Shown here piece by piece: positions 1 to 10,900 of a stretch of 64,000 nucleotides of DNA (positions within the stretch are counted from its first letter, which is position 1; each line of letters starts with the position of its first letter). The DNA lies in NCBI RefSeq assembly GCF_946223165.1, contig NZ_CAMIBP010000006.1, positions 1 to 64,000 of the forward strand. Reading direction: 5' to 3'. Position numbers and translations under genes: made by a program. This stretch comes from an uncultured Corynebacterium sp. (GTDB taxonomy: Bacteria > Actinomycetota > Actinomycetes > Mycobacteriales > Mycobacteriaceae). The notes beneath the pieces are model-generated. The model searched no databases. It had not been told where the DNA came from and was given only the letters and a program-made list of their open reading frames with translations.

Positions 1-1927
<1,927 letters not shown>

Positions 1928-2020
1928 TCAGGATACCTGCTGTACTGTTTGGCCGCGATGGGGTGGGGGAAATAGTTCGGGGATGCTAACCCCGTTTCCC
2001 ACGCAATCACAAGGCCCGTG

Positions 2021-2917
2021 TTAGGAGCCCGCGCGGCCCTGCCGCCAGTAGCCCATAAAGGACACGTTGTTACGCGGGATGCCGGCTTGCTTCACCAGCA
2101 TGCGGCGCATGGTGGTGACCAGTGAGGACTCGCCGGCGATCCAGTAGTAGGCGTCGCCGTGCGGGGTGTCGAGCTCGCCTGAGATTTCCTCTCCTAGGGC
2201 GGAGAAAGCGGGTGTCTCCCACGTCATATCGCCTTCGGCCTCCTCCCGTTCGGGCACCGAAGTGGACAGCAAGGAGGCAGCGGCATCGAGAAGCGCGGCG
2301 CCGTGGGCATGGCCTTGGCGCGGGTAGTAGCGAACCTGGACCCCGTTGGGGGCGGCGAGGATTTGCTGGTCCTGGGGGTAGGGGACCTCGACGTGGACCG
2401 TGCCGGTCGGGCCCAGGGGGGTGGTGGGCCACTCGTCAACGATGCGGGCGATGGCGGGTAGGGCGGTCTCGTCTCCAAAGAGATGGATCTGGGAGGCAGA
2501 GCCGGGCGCGAACTCGATGCCCACGCCGGAGGCGTCGTCGCGCGCAGGGCCGCACACCACGATCTCGTCGCCCGCGCGTGCCGATGCCGCCCAGGCCGAA
2601 GCTGGCCCCGTCGCGCCGGGTGCCGTGTGGAGGACGAAGTCCACGTCGATCTCCCCGCGCTCGGGGTAGGCATTACGGATGGAGTAGGTGCGCATGTCCC
2701 CGCGGGTGGTTGGATCGAGGGTGACCCAATGCTCGTACCAGTTGCCTGGAGGGAACGTGGGGAGTCCGGCGCGCCCAGGAAAGATGAGCTTGATGCGCAG
2801 GTCGCGCACGGGGCCAGCGGGTCCCATCTGCTTCAGGCCGCCTAGGCGGATGCGCTGGAAGCTGGGGGAGAGGCGCTGCGAGCTCACGACGTGGGCGTTA
2901 AAGGCGGTGAAGGACAA
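2021..2917 (-). CDS. Siderophore-interacting protein (FAD-linked ferric-siderophore reductase family)
   Basis: A 298-residue cytoplasmic flavoprotein of the SIP/ViuB family, which reduces imported ferric-siderophores to release iron. The N-terminal half is an FAD-binding ferredoxin-reductase-type barrel (HWVTLDP, then MRTYSIRNAYP with the RxYS flavin motif). The C-terminal half is an NAD(P)H-binding lobe ending in the family tail MGYWRQGRAG. The start is a TTG at 2917 with AAGGAG six bases upstream; no ATG fits as well. A DtxR-type operator lies 43 bases upstream and overlaps the presumed promoter, so iron should repress it. It is divergent from the MFS gene at 3037, and the ABC importer at 43.4-47.3 kb probably supplies its substrate. 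Confidence 0.93.
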   Translation of the reverse strand: MSFTAFNAHVVSSQRLSPSFQRIRLGGLKQMGPAGPVRDLRIKLIFPGRAGLPTFPPGNWYEHWVTLDPTTRGDMRTYSIRNAYPERGEIDVDFVLHTAPGATGPASAWAASARAGDEIVVCGPARDDASGVGIEFAPGSASQIHLFGDETALPAIARIVDEWPTTPLGPTGTVHVEVPYPQDQQILAAPNGVQVRYYPRQGHAHGAALLDAAASLLSTSVPEREEAEGDMTWETPAFSALGEEISGELDTPHGDAYYWIAGESSLVTTMRRMLVKQAGIPRNNVSFMGYWRQGRAGS

Positions 2918-2959
2918 TGGGTCTCCTTGGTCGGGCGGAACAGTAGTATCTTAGTGTGG

Positions 2960-2978
2960 TTAGTTTAGCCTAACCTCA
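2960..2978. promoter_or_regulatory. DtxR/IdeR-type iron box
   Basis: TTAGTTTAGCCTAACCTCA matches the DtxR consensus TTAGGTTAGCCTAACCTAA at 17 of 19 positions. It sits between the divergent siderophore-interacting protein and MFS genes, just upstream of a likely -10 (TAAGAT on the reverse strand at 2951-2956). Iron-loaded DtxR bound here would repress the SIP gene and might also affect the exporter gene. Confidence 0.9.
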
Positions 2979-3036
2979 ATTGTGTGATGTGGTCCATAGG
3001 GGTGGCGTGATGTTGAATTAGCCCGGCCGGGCCGCC

Positions 3037-4362
3037 GTGGCTTACGAAGAAGTCCAGCTCATCGCTAAGGTAACGCGGGTGGATAACCAAGTTGCAGTAG
3101 TAGATAAGCACTCAGACAAGCCCCGAGTTCCCCGCCAGACAGAGATTTCCGAGGGGCGTCGCGCCCTCGTCATGGTGGCTATGGCGCTGGGCGCGTTCGC
3201 CATCGGCACGACGGAGTTCACGTCGATGGGCCTGCTGCCGCTCATTGCGGATGACTTCTCCATTACGGAGGAGACCGCCTCGACGGTCATCTCCGTCTAT
3301 GCCATCGGCGTCGTGGTGGGCGCCCCGCTCATCGCCGCGTTCACCAGCAAGCTGCCGCGACGCCGCCTCATCATCCTGCTCATCGGCTTCCTGCTCGTGG
3401 GCAACCTGCTCACGGCCCTGGCACCGAGCTACGGCGTGCTGCTCGTCGCGCGCTTTATCGCCGGTATGCCGCACGGCGCGTATTTCTCCGTGGCTAACCT
3501 GGCCGCCGCATCCATGGCCCCGGAGGGCAAGCGTGGCCAGGCTATGGCGGCCATCGGCATGGGCCTGGCCGTCGCCACCGTGGGCGGTGTGCCCGCAGCG
3601 CAGGCCCTGGGCCAGGCCATGACCTGGCACGCGGCGTACTTCCTCGTCGTCATCCTCGCTGCTGTGACGATGATGCTGCTGTTCTTCCTCTTCCCGCACA
3701 TGACGCAGATGAAGCAGACGGACATGTCCACCGAGTTCGGCGCGCTGCGTAACTCGCAGGTGTGGCTCACCGTCATCCTCGGCACCGTCGGCTTCGGCGG
3801 CATGTTCGCCGTCTACACCTACATCACGTGGACCATGACCGAGGTCGCAGGCATGGATGCGAAGTGGACGTGGGCGGTGCTCATGGCCTACGGCATCGGC
3901 ATGACGCTGGGCAACGCCGTGGGCGGCGCCCTGGCGGATCGCAACCTGGAGTTTTCCATCATCTTCGCGCTGGTGTGTATGGTGGCGATCTCCGTCATCT
4001 TCTACTTTGCGGCACACAACGTGTGGGGCGGCGCCATTTCCTTCGGCGTCCTCGCCTTCTTCGGCGCCACCCTCGTGCCCTCCCTGCAGCTGCGCCTTGT
4101 GGAGGTGGCTGGCGATGCCCAGACGCTTGCTGCCGCGCTCAATCAGTCTGCGCTCAATATCGCCAACGCGGCGGGTGCGGCCATTGGCGGCGCCGTCGTC
4201 GGCGCGGGTTTGAGCTACAACTCCACGTCGCTGGCCGGCGCCGCCCTGGCCGTGGCCGGCTGCCTCACGTGGATCATCACGATGTGGGACAAAAAGCGTC
4301 TTGCCTCTAAGAATGGCGTGGCTCCCAAGGTCAAGATCGTCACCGAGACCGCAGCCAACTAG
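3037..4362 (+). CDS. MFS transporter, DHA1 (AraJ-like) family
   Basis: A 441-residue drug/sugar-efflux-type major facilitator with twelve hydrophobic segments. Family signatures are visible: GTTEFTSMGLLP at the end of TM1, the cytoplasmic loop SKLPRRRLI between TM2 and TM3, and RFIAGMPHGAYFS in TM4. The first 40 residues are polar and precede TM1. The start is uncertain: GTG at 3037 has no clear Shine-Dalgarno sequence, and in-frame GTGs occur further in. The divergent siderophore-interacting protein gene and the shared DtxR box raise the possibility of siderophore or metal-chelator export, but the sequence alone does not show a substrate. Confidence 0.88.
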   Translation: MAYEEVQLIAKVTRVDNQVAVVDKHSDKPRVPRQTEISEGRRALVMVAMALGAFAIGTTEFTSMGLLPLIADDFSITEETASTVISVYAIGVVVGAPLIAAFTSKLPRRRLIILLIGFLLVGNLLTALAPSYGVLLVARFIAGMPHGAYFSVANLAAASMAPEGKRGQAMAAIGMGLAVATVGGVPAAQALGQAMTWHAAYFLVVILAAVTMMLLFFLFPHMTQMKQTDMSTEFGALRNSQVWLTVILGTVGFGGMFAVYTYITWTMTEVAGMDAKWTWAVLMAYGIGMTLGNAVGGALADRNLEFSIIFALVCMVAISVIFYFAAHNVWGGAISFGVLAFFGATLVPSLQLRLVEVAGDAQTLAAALNQSALNIANAAGAAIGGAVVGAGLSYNSTSLAGAALAVAGCLTWIITMWDKKRLASKNGVAPKVKIVTETAAN

Positions 4363-4497
4363 GCGAAATCCAACGTAAGGCAGAGTAGTTCACTCCTGAG
4401 GGTCGTCGGCAACCTGCTCTTCGTCGTCCTCTGCCTCGCGGCGCAGTGGCTGAGCTGGCAGTCGCAGGGTACTCCGGGTGGGGCCGACGCCAACGGC

Positions 4498-4503
4498 TAA
4501 AGT
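4498..4503 (+). promoter_or_regulatory. -10 element of leaderless xthA
   Basis: TAAAGT ends seven bases before the ATG at 4511 and no Shine-Dalgarno sequence precedes that ATG, which is the arrangement of a leaderless transcript. It decides the start against a GTG at 4478. Confidence 0.6.
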
Positions 4504-4510
4504 AGCCCCC

Positions 4511-5437
4511 ATGACTTTCACCATCGCCACCGTCAACGTCAACGGCATCCGCGCGGCCTGCAAGCAGCGCAACGAGGAGAACCCGGGCATGAACGCCTGG
4601 CTGGAGACCACCCCGGCGGACGTGGTCCTCATGCAGGAGGTTCGCGCCACCCCGGAGGAGACGGAAAAGGCGCTGGCACCGGCGCTGGAGGCCGGCTGGC
4701 ACCTCGCCCAAGCAGACGCCCGCACCCCGGGGGCGAAGGGCCGCGCCGGCGTGGGCATCCTCTCGCGCACCCCGCTCGGCGGCGTCGAGGTGGGATTCGG
4801 CGACTTTATGGAGGCTGGCCGCTACATCGAGGCCACGGTGCAGCCAACGGGCGCGGATGTCCCGGTGCGCGTCGCGTCGCTCTACCTGCCCTCCGGCAGT
4901 GCCGGGACCGCGAAGCAGGATGAGAAGTACGCCTTTCTTGATCAATTTGACGGCGTGCTTTCCCAGCGCGCGCAGGAGCACCCGCTCATGGTGGTCGGCG
5001 GCGATTGGAACATTTGCCACCGCGCGCAGGATCTGAAGAACAACAAGACCAATGAGAAGAAGTCGGGCCACCTCCCGGAGGAGCGTGCCTTCATGGATCA
5101 CCTCTTCGGCGCGTTCCCAGACGCAGAGCCACAGCCCAAGAAGGGGCTGGGCGACTACTTCGGCGTCGTCGACTACGCAGCCCGCACCGCGTGGGAGCCC
5201 ACGACGGACCCGCAGTGGTTCGACGTCGTGCGCCGACTCCACCCAGACGAGGAAGGCCCGTTCACGTGGTGGACGTTCCGCGGGCAGGCGTTCAATAACG
5301 ACGCCGGCTGGCGCATTGACGTCCAGGCCGCCACGCAGGGGCTGCTTGACCGTGCGCAGCGCACCTGGGTTGACCGCGCGCCCAGCGTGGAGACCCGCTG
5401 GTCGGATCATTCGCCGGTGCTGGTGGAATACGCCTAA
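4511..5437 (+). CDS. xthA: Exodeoxyribonuclease III (AP endonuclease, ExoIII family)
   Basis: A 308-residue Mg-dependent nuclease that cleaves at abasic sites and trims 3' ends in base-excision repair. Endonuclease/exonuclease/phosphatase-fold signatures are present: TVNVNGIRAA at the N-terminus, the metal-binding Glu in LMQEVRA, GGDWNICH, and the C-terminal WRIDVQ and SDHSPVLVEY that carry the catalytic Asp and His. The ATG at 4511 is chosen because a -10 hexamer ends seven bases before it and because the family begins directly with this strand. The gene stands alone between the MFS gene and a small membrane-protein gene. Confidence 0.95.
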   Translation: MTFTIATVNVNGIRAACKQRNEENPGMNAWLETTPADVVLMQEVRATPEETEKALAPALEAGWHLAQADARTPGAKGRAGVGILSRTPLGGVEVGFGDFMEAGRYIEATVQPTGADVPVRVASLYLPSGSAGTAKQDEKYAFLDQFDGVLSQRAQEHPLMVVGGDWNICHRAQDLKNNKTNEKKSGHLPEERAFMDHLFGAFPDAEPQPKKGLGDYFGVVDYAARTAWEPTTDPQWFDVVRRLHPDEEGPFTWWTFRGQAFNNDAGWRIDVQAATQGLLDRAQRTWVDRAPSVETRWSDHSPVLVEYA

Positions 5438-5562
5438 AGTCTGACCAACCACGGGGGTTACCAGCCACTGAGTTTTCCCAGTGAACTAGGAACCCCACGC
5501 GTCACAGTGTTAAGCTAGTGGCCGTCTTAATCTTTCAATCCGCGAGAATTTGGAGCACACGC

Positions 5563-5754
5563 ATGGCACGCGCAGCAATTGAATTCATCCTTGGCGCCGT
5601 CATCTTGGGCCTGGCCATCTGGTGGTGGACCATCGTCGGCCCGTCGTTCGCCTTCCTGGGCCCGATCGTCCTCATGGGCGTCGGCGGTGCGCTTATGGTG
5701 ACCGGCTTCTCCAATTGCCTCAACGCCCTCTCTCCGACCTCGCGCAAGCTCTAA
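5563..5754 (+). CDS. Small membrane protein, two predicted TM segments
   Basis: A 63-residue hydrophobic protein starting MARAAIEFILGAVILG, with two membrane segments (about residues 5-23 and 27-47) and a short polar tail (PTSRKL). GGAG lies 7 bases before the ATG at 5563. A stretch reading TAAGCT about 50 bases upstream could be the -10. It is followed by a good hairpin terminator. I do not recognise the family or a function. The size and the conserved position beside trpS in this genus suggest a genuine gene and not a chance frame. Confidence 0.65.
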   Translation: MARAAIEFILGAVILGLAIWWWTIVGPSFAFLGPIVLMGVGGALMVTGFSNCLNALSPTSRKL

Positions 5755-7239
<1,485 letters not shown>

Positions 7240-7321
7240 ACCAAGGCCCCGCCTATAGGGTGGAAGGAACCGTTTGTCTGTCAGTTCCCTTGGCAAACGC
7301 TCAACAGAGAAGAGGTTCCGC

Positions 7322-8407
7322 ATGTCTATCACCACGCAGTCCGATCCTGCCAAAACCGACGTCTACGGCATCGAGCGCTCCACCAAGGATGAGCCGGGTG
7401 CCGTGGACAAGGTACGCGCCCGCTCGCCCTTTGTGGATCACATCATGCGCATGCTGGACCGCTACGGTAAGCAGGGCGGCAACCAGTTTGCCGCCGGTAT
7501 TACCTACTTTTCAGTGCTGTCCATCTTCCCGCTGTTCATGCTCGTCGTGGCCGTCGCGGCCACGGTGCTCAGCAGCCGCCCGGATCTGCTCCAGCAGCTG
7601 CAGGACCAGATCTCCAGCTCAGTCTCCGGTGATTTGGGAGATAGCATCATCGCGATCCTCGACACTGCCATCGCCCGGCGCGGCGCGATGTACGGCATCG
7701 GTGGCCTGACCACCCTGTGGTCGGGACTGGGGTGGATGGGCAACCTCCGTATCGGCATCTCCGCCATGTGGAATCAGGACGCCAATGAGGCCCCGGGCAA
7801 CTTCGTCACCAAGAAGCTCAGCGACCTGCTGGCCCTCATCGGCCTGCTTGTTGCACTCATCATCGCCTTCGCCGTGACGGCCGCCGGTTCCTCCGGCCTG
7901 ACGCAGAAAATCTTCGAATGGGTAGGCATCGAGTCCTTCCCGGGCATGAACGCCGTTCTCGTCGTCGCCGGTATTCTGCTCGGCCTGCTGGCCAACTTCC
8001 TCGTCTGCTGGTGGATGATTGCCTTCCTGCCGCGCACCACGGTGCCGCGCAAGTCTGGTCTCATGGGCGCACTCATCGGCGCCGTGGCCTTCGAGGCCAT
8101 CAAGCAGCTGTCCACCGTTGTCATGTCGTCCGCCGCGGGCAACCCGGCGGGTGCGGTCTTTGGCTCGGTCATCGTCCTCATGGTGGTCATGTACCTCATC
8201 TGGCGCGTGGTCCTCTACGTCTCTGCCTGGGCCGCCACCACCGAGGAATCCCTCCTCGTTACCGAGGAGTCCATCGTTCCGGCTCCCGCTATCATTCGTG
8301 TGCGCAACGAAGTCAAGCAGGGCCCGTCCACCGGCGCCGCCCTGGGCGTGGGTGCGGCCATTGGCGCGGCGGGCGCGGCCGCTGTGGCCCTGCTGCGCCG
8401 CAAGTAG
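7322..8407 (+). CDS. YihY/BrkB-family inner-membrane protein
   Basis: A 361-residue integral membrane protein of the YihY/virulence factor BrkB family, once wrongly called ribonuclease BN. The characteristic blocks are QFAAGITYFSVLSIFPLFML in the first membrane segment and TLWSGLGWMGNLRIGISAMWN after the second, then four more hydrophobic segments. The C-terminus is Gly/Ala rich and ends in LLRRK. AGAGG lies 6 bases before the ATG at 7322, which is preferred to an upstream GTG. Function is not established for the family; transport or envelope roles have been proposed. Confidence 0.9.
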   Translation: MSITTQSDPAKTDVYGIERSTKDEPGAVDKVRARSPFVDHIMRMLDRYGKQGGNQFAAGITYFSVLSIFPLFMLVVAVAATVLSSRPDLLQQLQDQISSSVSGDLGDSIIAILDTAIARRGAMYGIGGLTTLWSGLGWMGNLRIGISAMWNQDANEAPGNFVTKKLSDLLALIGLLVALIIAFAVTAAGSSGLTQKIFEWVGIESFPGMNAVLVVAGILLGLLANFLVCWWMIAFLPRTTVPRKSGLMGALIGAVAFEAIKQLSTVVMSSAAGNPAGAVFGSVIVLMVVMYLIWRVVLYVSAWAATTEESLLVTEESIVPAPAIIRVRNEVKQGPSTGAALGVGAAIGAAGAAAVALLRRK

Positions 8408-8497
8408 GCGCTCTTGCCTTCGTCCACCGCGACAAGGCAGGGGACGAGGCTGGCGATAAGGGTCGTTCATAAGGCTGCCGAGTCGGGCGTTCGTGTC

Positions 8498-8503
8498 TAT
8501 CCT
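8498..8503 (+). promoter_or_regulatory. -10 element of the leaderless RDD-protein gene
   Basis: TATCCT ends eight bases before the ATG at 8512; no Shine-Dalgarno sequence is present. Confidence 0.5.
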
Positions 8504-8511
8504 TGAGCATC

Positions 8512-9477
8512 ATGAGAGCACCGAACCTGTACGAGTACTTCGGAGTGAGCCGTGAGGAAAACTCGACGGCGTTGGGCGTTTTGTTGGCCGGGCGTGACGC
8601 CCAGCTGGCTATGCAGGGACTGGCGGAGTCGGAATCCGTGCGCCGGGAGGCGATGATTGGCTACTCGGTGCTGGGCGACGACGCCCGCCGCAAGCTGTAC
8701 GACGAGGCTCTGGACTCAGGGCGCGTCGTGTCCTGGGCCCAGCTCGAACACCTGGGGACTTTTGAGGACTGGCCGCAGGATTTCACCGGCTGGACCGAGC
8801 CGGATCCTGAGCCCATCCAGCAGCCGCAAGGGTATGCGGGTTACCCGCAGCAGCCACAGCAGCAACCGCAGCCGAGCGCCTATGGGCAGCAGTATTCCCC
8901 GCACAGTCCGCTCCAGTATCCTCATAGCGCGTACGCGCAGAACCGGTCCCCGTACGCCAACCCCTTCGATCCGCTGCAGGACCCGCGCGCCAACGCCTCC
9001 TACCCGGTGCTCGGCCACCCGACCGGGGTGGTCAACTACGCGGAGCAAAGCCAGCGTCCCACGGCCTCCAAGCGCGTGGGGATGGCTGTGCTCGATGCCT
9101 TCTTCGTCCAGTTCCTCATCGGTTTCGTCACCGTGTCCACGGGAGTGGGAAGCTCCGAGTTCTTGACGGCGCTCTCCGCGCTGATGGCGCTCATCGTGCT
9201 CATCGCCTATTTCGTGGTGCCGGAGGCGAAGTGGGGCGGCAGCCCCGCCAAGCTGCTGCTGGGCTACGAGGTGCGCAAGGTGGACACGCACGAGCGCCTG
9301 ACGTATAGCGAGGCCGCCAAGCGCAACTGGTTCCGCCTGATCAACATCGTCCCAGGCCTAGGCCAGATGGCGTCGTTCATTGGCGCCATTTCCGCGATTT
9401 CGACGGTTACTCCCGAGAACGGCCTGCGCGGTGCGCACGACCGTTTCGCCAATGCCGAAGTAGTGAAAAGGCAGTAG
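8512..9477 (+). CDS. RDD-family membrane protein with N-terminal J-domain-like region
   Basis: A 321-residue two-part protein. Residues 4-65 resemble a DnaJ domain (LYEYFGVSREEN at the start and YSVLGDDARRKLYDEAL at the end), but the HPD tripeptide needed to stimulate DnaK is absent. A Gln/Pro/Tyr-rich linker follows (about 100-180). From about 185 a membrane region carries the RDD-domain pattern (SKRVGMAVLDAFFVQFLIGF, then AKWGGSPAKLLLGYEVRKVD). The start at ATG 8512 follows a TATCCT -10 ending eight bases upstream. It is convergent with the D,D-carboxypeptidase gene and the two ends overlap by 71 bases. Role unknown. Confidence 0.82.
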   Translation: MRAPNLYEYFGVSREENSTALGVLLAGRDAQLAMQGLAESESVRREAMIGYSVLGDDARRKLYDEALDSGRVVSWAQLEHLGTFEDWPQDFTGWTEPDPEPIQQPQGYAGYPQQPQQQPQPSAYGQQYSPHSPLQYPHSAYAQNRSPYANPFDPLQDPRANASYPVLGHPTGVVNYAEQSQRPTASKRVGMAVLDAFFVQFLIGFVTVSTGVGSSEFLTALSALMALIVLIAYFVVPEAKWGGSPAKLLLGYEVRKVDTHERLTYSEAAKRNWFRLINIVPGLGQMASFIGAISAISTVTPENGLRGAHDRFANAEVVKRQ

Positions 9478-10861
9478 CCGCGCTGACGAGCAGGCCGATA
9501 ATCCCCACAACAAGCCATTTCACCCATGGCTCGATGTCCTCGAGCGCGCTGTCGCCGCCCTTGTGCGCCGCAGAGCCGGACGCGGCATCGGAAGCAGTGG
9601 CAGTAGCGGCCGTGGCGGCGGTGGCGGCATCGGCAGCAGCGGCAGAACCCGTCGCGGACGCGGCCGCAGTGGTGTTTGACGCCGAAGCGCCCGCACCGAG
9701 CGCGGTGAGCTGGCCGACCCCGTGGCGCCCGTCGCCATCGACGCGGTAGGCCTCGTGGAGCAGGGACTGCGCTTGCTGCCAGGCGCGCGGGCCGTGCTCA
9801 ACGGTGGTGTTGAGGATGACCGCCATGAGGCGGCGGCCGTCCCGGTTCAGGGCGCCGACGAAGGTGTGGTGCGCGTCGTCGGTATACCCAGTCTTGCCGC
9901 CGATGCCGTCCGGGTCGTTCATGAACAGGCCGTTGTCGTTCCACAGCTGATAGCCCGGGTTCTCGGCGTAGCCGGGGAAGTCCACCTTCTCCGTACTCGC
10001 GAGGCGCGCGAAGGTCGGGTTGCGGAACGCGGCCTCATAAATCAGGGCGATGTCCCACGCGGAGGTGGACATGCCGGGCGCGTCGAGTCCGGTATAGGAG
10101 GCCGCCACGGTGTCCGTGGTGCCCAGGTCCCGGGCCAGCTTGTTGACCTTGGTGAGCGTGGCCTCCTCGCCGCCCAGGACGGTGGCGAGCGCGTGCGCGG
10201 CGTCGTTGCCCGAGGCGAGGATGAGGCCTTGGAGGAGCTGCTCGACCGTGTACGTGCCGCCGGCGCCGATGCCCACGGCGGAGCCCTCCATGTTCGCGTC
10301 TTCCTCCGTGACGACGACGGTGCGCTGCAGGTCCAGCTCGTCGATGGCGACGAGCGCCAGCAGTGCCTTGATGATGGAGGCAGGGCGATAGCGCCCGTGT
10401 GGGTCCTTCATCGCGACGATCTCGCCGGTGTCGACGTCGGTGACCATCCACGCCGCGGCGAGGACCGAGGGATCCACCCGGAAGCCGCCGGGCAGGCTGA
10501 GCCCGCAGTTCTCCGTCGGCGTGGGCGGCAGCGGGGTGGGGGAAGCCGCGCCGGGGGCGAGCGCCTCCGAGGTATCGACCGGCGCCGGCGGGATAAGCGA
10601 CTGCGGGCACCCGTCCGTGTTGGGCGCCTCGGTGCGCGTCGAGCTCGATTCCGTTGCGCTGGTGCCGTCCCCGGCGTCGTCGGCGGCATCCGCCGCGGCA
10701 TCGGCGGCTTGGCCCGGGGCGGGCGCGGCGGGCGTGAACTCCTGCGCCGAGGCCACCGGCGCCGCCGATGATCCGGGGATCGGGGTCGGTGCGAGCGGGC
10801 AGGCGAGAGCGCCGGCGAGGAGGAGAGCGGGCAGGAGGCGATTCAGGGCGGGGCTGTTCAT
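9407..10861 (-). CDS. D-alanyl-D-alanine carboxypeptidase (peptidase S11)
   Basis: A 484-residue secreted, membrane-anchored penicillin-binding protein that trims the terminal D-Ala of peptidoglycan stem peptides. An N-terminal signal sequence (MNSPALNRLLPALLLAGALA) is followed by a Pro/Ala-rich region to about 120. The catalytic domain has the three S11 motifs: SIIK (Ser162/Lys165), SGN (217-219) and KTG (323-325). After an Ala/Thr-rich linker there is a single C-terminal membrane helix (WLVVGIIGLLVSAATAFSLL) and a basic tail. The last 71 bases overlap the convergent RDD-protein gene. It is divergent from the adenosine-deaminase-like gene with face-to-face promoters. Confidence 0.93.
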   Translation of the reverse strand: MNSPALNRLLPALLLAGALACPLAPTPIPGSSAAPVASAQEFTPAAPAPGQAADAAADAADDAGDGTSATESSSTRTEAPNTDGCPQSLIPPAPVDTSEALAPGAASPTPLPPTPTENCGLSLPGGFRVDPSVLAAAWMVTDVDTGEIVAMKDPHGRYRPASIIKALLALVAIDELDLQRTVVVTEEDANMEGSAVGIGAGGTYTVEQLLQGLILASGNDAAHALATVLGGEEATLTKVNKLARDLGTTDTVAASYTGLDAPGMSTSAWDIALIYEAAFRNPTFARLASTEKVDFPGYAENPGYQLWNDNGLFMNDPDGIGGKTGYTDDAHHTFVGALNRDGRRLMAVILNTTVEHGPRAWQQAQSLLHEAYRVDGDGRHGVGQLTALGAGASASNTTAAASATGSAAAADAATAATAATATASDAASGSAAHKGGDSALEDIEPWVKWLVVGIIGLLVSAATAFSLLRHWRNGRAHRAGRSRE

Positions 10862-10871
10862 GACATGACAC

Positions 10872-10893
10872 AGTGTAGGCAGGTGCCTACGAT
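10872..10893. promoter_or_regulatory. Face-to-face promoters around a perfect inverted repeat
   Basis: The -10 TACACT of the carboxypeptidase gene (reverse strand, 10872-10877) and the -10 TACGAT of the deaminase-like gene (forward strand, 10888-10893) lie 10 bases apart. Between and within them GTAGGCA (10875-10881) and TGCCTAC (10884-10890) form a perfect 7-bp inverted repeat with a 2-base centre. Both polymerases cannot bind at once, and the palindrome could be an operator. Confidence 0.55.
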
Positions 10894-10900
10894 GGAACGC

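Noticed and set aside
4390..4510. Acidic C-terminal-looking peptide (REAEDDEEQVADDPQE) on the reverse strand between the MFS gene and xthA
   Set aside because: It is continuous only with antisense of xthA, with no start or upstream domain of its own; too little to call a gene remnant.
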